Source of the DNA: Zeimonas sp937903095
GTDB lineage: Bacteria > Pseudomonadota > Gammaproteobacteria > Burkholderiales > Burkholderiaceae_E
NCBI GenBank assembly: GCA_937903095.1
Contig: CALCZN010000157.1
Span: 1-6,858 of the forward strand
Direction: 5' to 3'
Length of the DNA stretch: 6,858 nucleotides
The translations under genes were made by a program, and so were the position numbers. The notes beneath the pieces were generated by a model that did not search any database, was not told the origin of the DNA, and saw only the letters and a list, made by a program, of their open reading frames with translations. Below, in pieces: positions 5,228-6,858 of this stretch (position 1 is the stretch's first letter; every line of letters begins with the position of its first letter).

Positions 5228-6177
5228 CCGAACAGCTCCTGCGGCGTGGCCGCGGCCGTGCCCAGCTTGCCGACGACGATCCCGGCGGCGCGGTTGGCCA
5301 GATGCACCGCTTCGTCGACCGGCCGGCCAGCAGCGATCATCGACGCGAGCACCGCGACGACCGTGTCGCCCGCGCCCGACACGTCGTAGACTTCGCGCGC
5401 CTGCGCGGCGACATCGAGAACGCCGTCGGAAGAGAACAGCGTCATTCCCTCTTCGGAGCGGGTGAGCAGCAGGTAGCGGACGTCGAGCGACTCGCGCAGC
5501 GCCTGTGCCCGCGCGCGCAGGTCGGCTTCGTCGCGCCAGCTGCCGACCACCTCGCGCAGCTCCGCGCGGTTCGGCGTGAGGATCGTCGCGCCCGCGTAGC
5601 GCGCGTAGTCGTCTCCCTTGGGGTCGACGATGACCATGCGATTCGCCTCGCGCGCCAGCGCGATCAGCGAGTCGATGCGCGCGAGCGCGCCCTTGCCGTA
5701 ATCGGAGAGCACCAGCACGGCGCACGAGGGCAGCGCTTCGCGCACCGCCTGCGCGGTGCGCTCGAGCATCGGTTCGCCCGGCGCCTGCTCGAAATCGACG
5801 CGCAGCAGCTGCTGGTTGCGCCCGATCACGCGCAGCTTGATCGTCGTGGGCACCTGCGCGTCGCGCGCCGCGCGCAGGTCGATGCCGCAGTGGGCGGCAA
5901 GCGCCTCGATGCGCGCGCCCGGCTCGTCGTCGCCGATCACGCCGACCAGCGTGGCGCTCGCGCCCAGCACCACGGCGTTGAACGCGACGTTCGCCGCCCC
6001 GCCCAGGCGCTCCTCGCTGCGCGTGACGCGCACCACCGGCACCGGCGCCTCGGGGGAGATCCGCGAGACGTCGCCGAACCAGTAGCGATCGAGCATCAGG
6101 TCACCGGCCACGAGCACGCGCGCCGACGAGAAATCAGGGGCAGCGCGGGTCGCCGGCGCTTCGATGAACTCAGCCAC
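5224..6177 (-). CDS. rfaE1: RfaE1/HldA, D-glycero-beta-D-manno-heptose-7-phosphate kinase
   Basis: A 317-residue PfkB/ribokinase-family protein matching the kinase half of E. coli HldE. It phosphorylates heptose 7-phosphate at C1 in making ADP-heptose for the LPS inner core. Seen: VLVAGDLMLDRYWFGDVSRI (21-40) followed by SPEAPVPVV, LGGAANVAFN (58-67) for substrate binding, VIVDPKGDDY, ILTPNRAEL, LLLTRSEEGMTLF, and DVSGAGDTVVAVLA with the catalytic base D271 in the GAGD anion-hole motif. The protein ends after the kinase domain; there is no C-terminal nucleotidyltransferase domain, so a separate RfaE2/HldC is expected elsewhere. The start is a GTG at 6177-6175, with GAGGAGC 6 bases upstream, overlapping the lapB stop by 8 bases. 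It is coupled at its 3' end to the comEA-like gene by ATGA. The usual partner epimerase gene hldD is not next to it. Confidence 0.95.
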   Translation of the reverse strand: MAEFIEAPATRAAPDFSSARVLVAGDLMLDRYWFGDVSRISPEAPVPVVRVTRSEERLGGAANVAFNAVVLGASATLVGVIGDDEPGARIEALAAHCGIDLRAARDAQVPTTIKLRVIGRNQQLLRVDFEQAPGEPMLERTAQAVREALPSCAVLVLSDYGKGALARIDSLIALAREANRMVIVDPKGDDYARYAGATILTPNRAELREVVGSWRDEADLRARAQALRESLDVRYLLLTRSEEGMTLFSSDGVLDVAAQAREVYDVSGAGDTVVAVLASMIAAGRPVDEAVHLANRAAGIVVGKLGTAAATPQELFG

Positions 6178-6858
6178 GTTCCAGCTCCTCGCTTCGCTTC
6201 GGCGAATAGGTGTCCCAGCGATTGCAGCCGGGACACTGCCAGTAGAACCGGCTTGCCTTGAAGCCGCAGTTCGAGCAGACGTAGCGCGACAGGCGCCTTG
6301 CCTGCGCCTGGATCAGCTGTTGCGCAAGCTCGATCTCGGTGCGCTCGCCGGCCTCGAGCAGCGCGGCCTTCGCGCTCAGCAGCTTGTCCAGGCCGAGCAG
6401 CGACGGCGAGGCGCGCAGCGCCTGCTCGGCCCACTGAACCGCGCGCTCGCCGCCGTCGCGCGCGGCGCGCGCATCGACGAGCGCGGCAAAGGTGTCGATC
6501 GACGGATGCTCGCGCTGTACCTGCTCGAGCGCGTCGATCCCCTCGTCGCGCCGCCCGAGCGCCGAGAACGCGTCGAGCCAATGCCGAGCGACGAGCGCGA
6601 GCCATGCCGGGTTCGAACGCTGCACCTCCTTCCAGGCGTCGATCGCCGCCTGCGGACGGCCTTCGGCGAGCGCGATTTCGCCGCGCAGCAGCGCCGGGCG
6701 CGGATGCCGCGGATCGGCACGCACGGCCAGCTCGAGCTGCTGCAGCGCCTCGGCGCCGCGCTGGGGAGAGTTGCCGGCGAGCGCCTGCTCGGCGAGTTCG
6801 CAGCGGAAATGCGCGATGGCGCGCGAGCGGTTCTCGCCCAGATCGCGTTGCAGGCGCT
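6170..6858 (-). CDS. lapB: LapB (YciM), LPS assembly regulator, C-terminal part
   Basis: The frame is open from the right window edge to the TGA at 6172-6170, giving about 228 C-terminal residues; the N-terminal membrane anchor and first TPRs lie outside. LapB is an inner-membrane TPR protein facing the cytoplasm that works with FtsH to turn over LpxC and so adjusts LPS synthesis. Visible: repeated TPR-like helix pairs such as HFRCELAEQAL, LRGEIALAEGRPQAAIDAWK and RAVQWAEQALRASP, then the family's C-terminal rubredoxin-type metal ribbon, YVCSNCG (nt about 6262-6282) and FYWQCPGCNRWDTYSP (about 6200-6247), with all four cysteines intact. The combination of TPRs with this ribbon is diagnostic. 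It leads the operon seen here and overlaps rfaE1 by 8 bases. An internal ATG at about 6724 is not the real start, because homologous sequence continues upstream of it. Confidence 0.93.
   Translation of the reverse strand, partial: RLQRDLGENRSRAIAHFRCELAEQALAGNSPQRGAEALQQLELAVRADPRHPRPALLRGEIALAEGRPQAAIDAWKEVQRSNPAWLALVARHWLDAFSALGRRDEGIDALEQVQREHPSIDTFAALVDARAARDGGERAVQWAEQALRASPSLLGLDKLLSAKAALLEAGERTEIELAQQLIQAQARRLSRYVCSNCGFKASRFYWQCPGCNRWDTYSPKRSEELERG

Noticed and set aside
5227..5725. Long N-terminal extension of the ComEA-like frame to 5725
   Set aside because: That part is an out-of-frame shadow of rfaE1; the ATG at 5227 has a good ribosome site, and a signal peptide starts there.
4669..6261. 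530-codon plus-strand frame across ubiA, comEA and rfaE1
   Set aside because: It is antisense to three recognised genes and reads as Arg/Ala/His-rich shadow sequence without domains.
1..6858. Novel defence, toxin-antitoxin or mobile system
   Set aside because: All substantial coding space is taken by recognisable housekeeping genes; no transposase, integrase, tRNA-linked attachment site or toxin-like small gene pair was seen.

Overview
This is a GC-rich window (by eye roughly two thirds G+C, with strong G/C preference at third codon positions) of ordinary chromosomal housekeeping DNA from a proteobacterium. The best guess is a betaproteobacterium, probably of the order Burkholderiales. This rests on the pilT/yggS divergent pair, a stand-alone RfaE1 kinase in place of a fused HldE, a LapB-RfaE1-ComEA series and the sequence character of MurJ, ProC and UbiA. 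The assignment is from memory of families, not from a search.

Layout from left to right: the first 33 codons of pilT (minus strand, running off the left edge); a 120-base divergent intergenic region; yggS (PLP-homeostasis protein, plus); a short yggS/rpsT convergent junction with a strong hairpin and three copies of a CTCAGTGATG repeat; rpsT (ribosomal protein S20, minus); a 134-base divergent region with a good rpsT promoter; murJ (lipid II flippase, plus); proC (pyrroline-5-carboxylate reductase, plus). Then four bases separate proC from a tightly packed minus-strand operon, read from right to left as lapB (partial at its 5' end), rfaE1, comEA-like and ubiA.

The minus-strand operon is translationally coupled throughout: lapB and rfaE1 overlap by 8 bases, rfaE1 and the comEA-like gene by 4 (ATGA), and the comEA-like gene and ubiA by 4 if the GTG start is used. 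It combines control of LPS synthesis (LapB), heptose activation for the LPS inner core (RfaE1), a secreted helix-hairpin-helix DNA-binding protein (ComEA-like) and the membrane prenyltransferase of ubiquinone synthesis (UbiA). The plus-strand murJ-proC pair joins peptidoglycan precursor export to proline synthesis.

I see no mobile element, CRISPR array, tRNA, rRNA, phage gene or defence system, and no convincing novel system. The points most worth a second look are small: a 27-codon ORF joined by ATGA overlaps to both murJ and proC; an in-frame 27-base repeat unit containing a GAAA-loop hairpin inside yggS; the yggS 3' end running through a terminator-like hairpin into a triplicated motif; and the placing of rpsT and murJ between yggS and proC.
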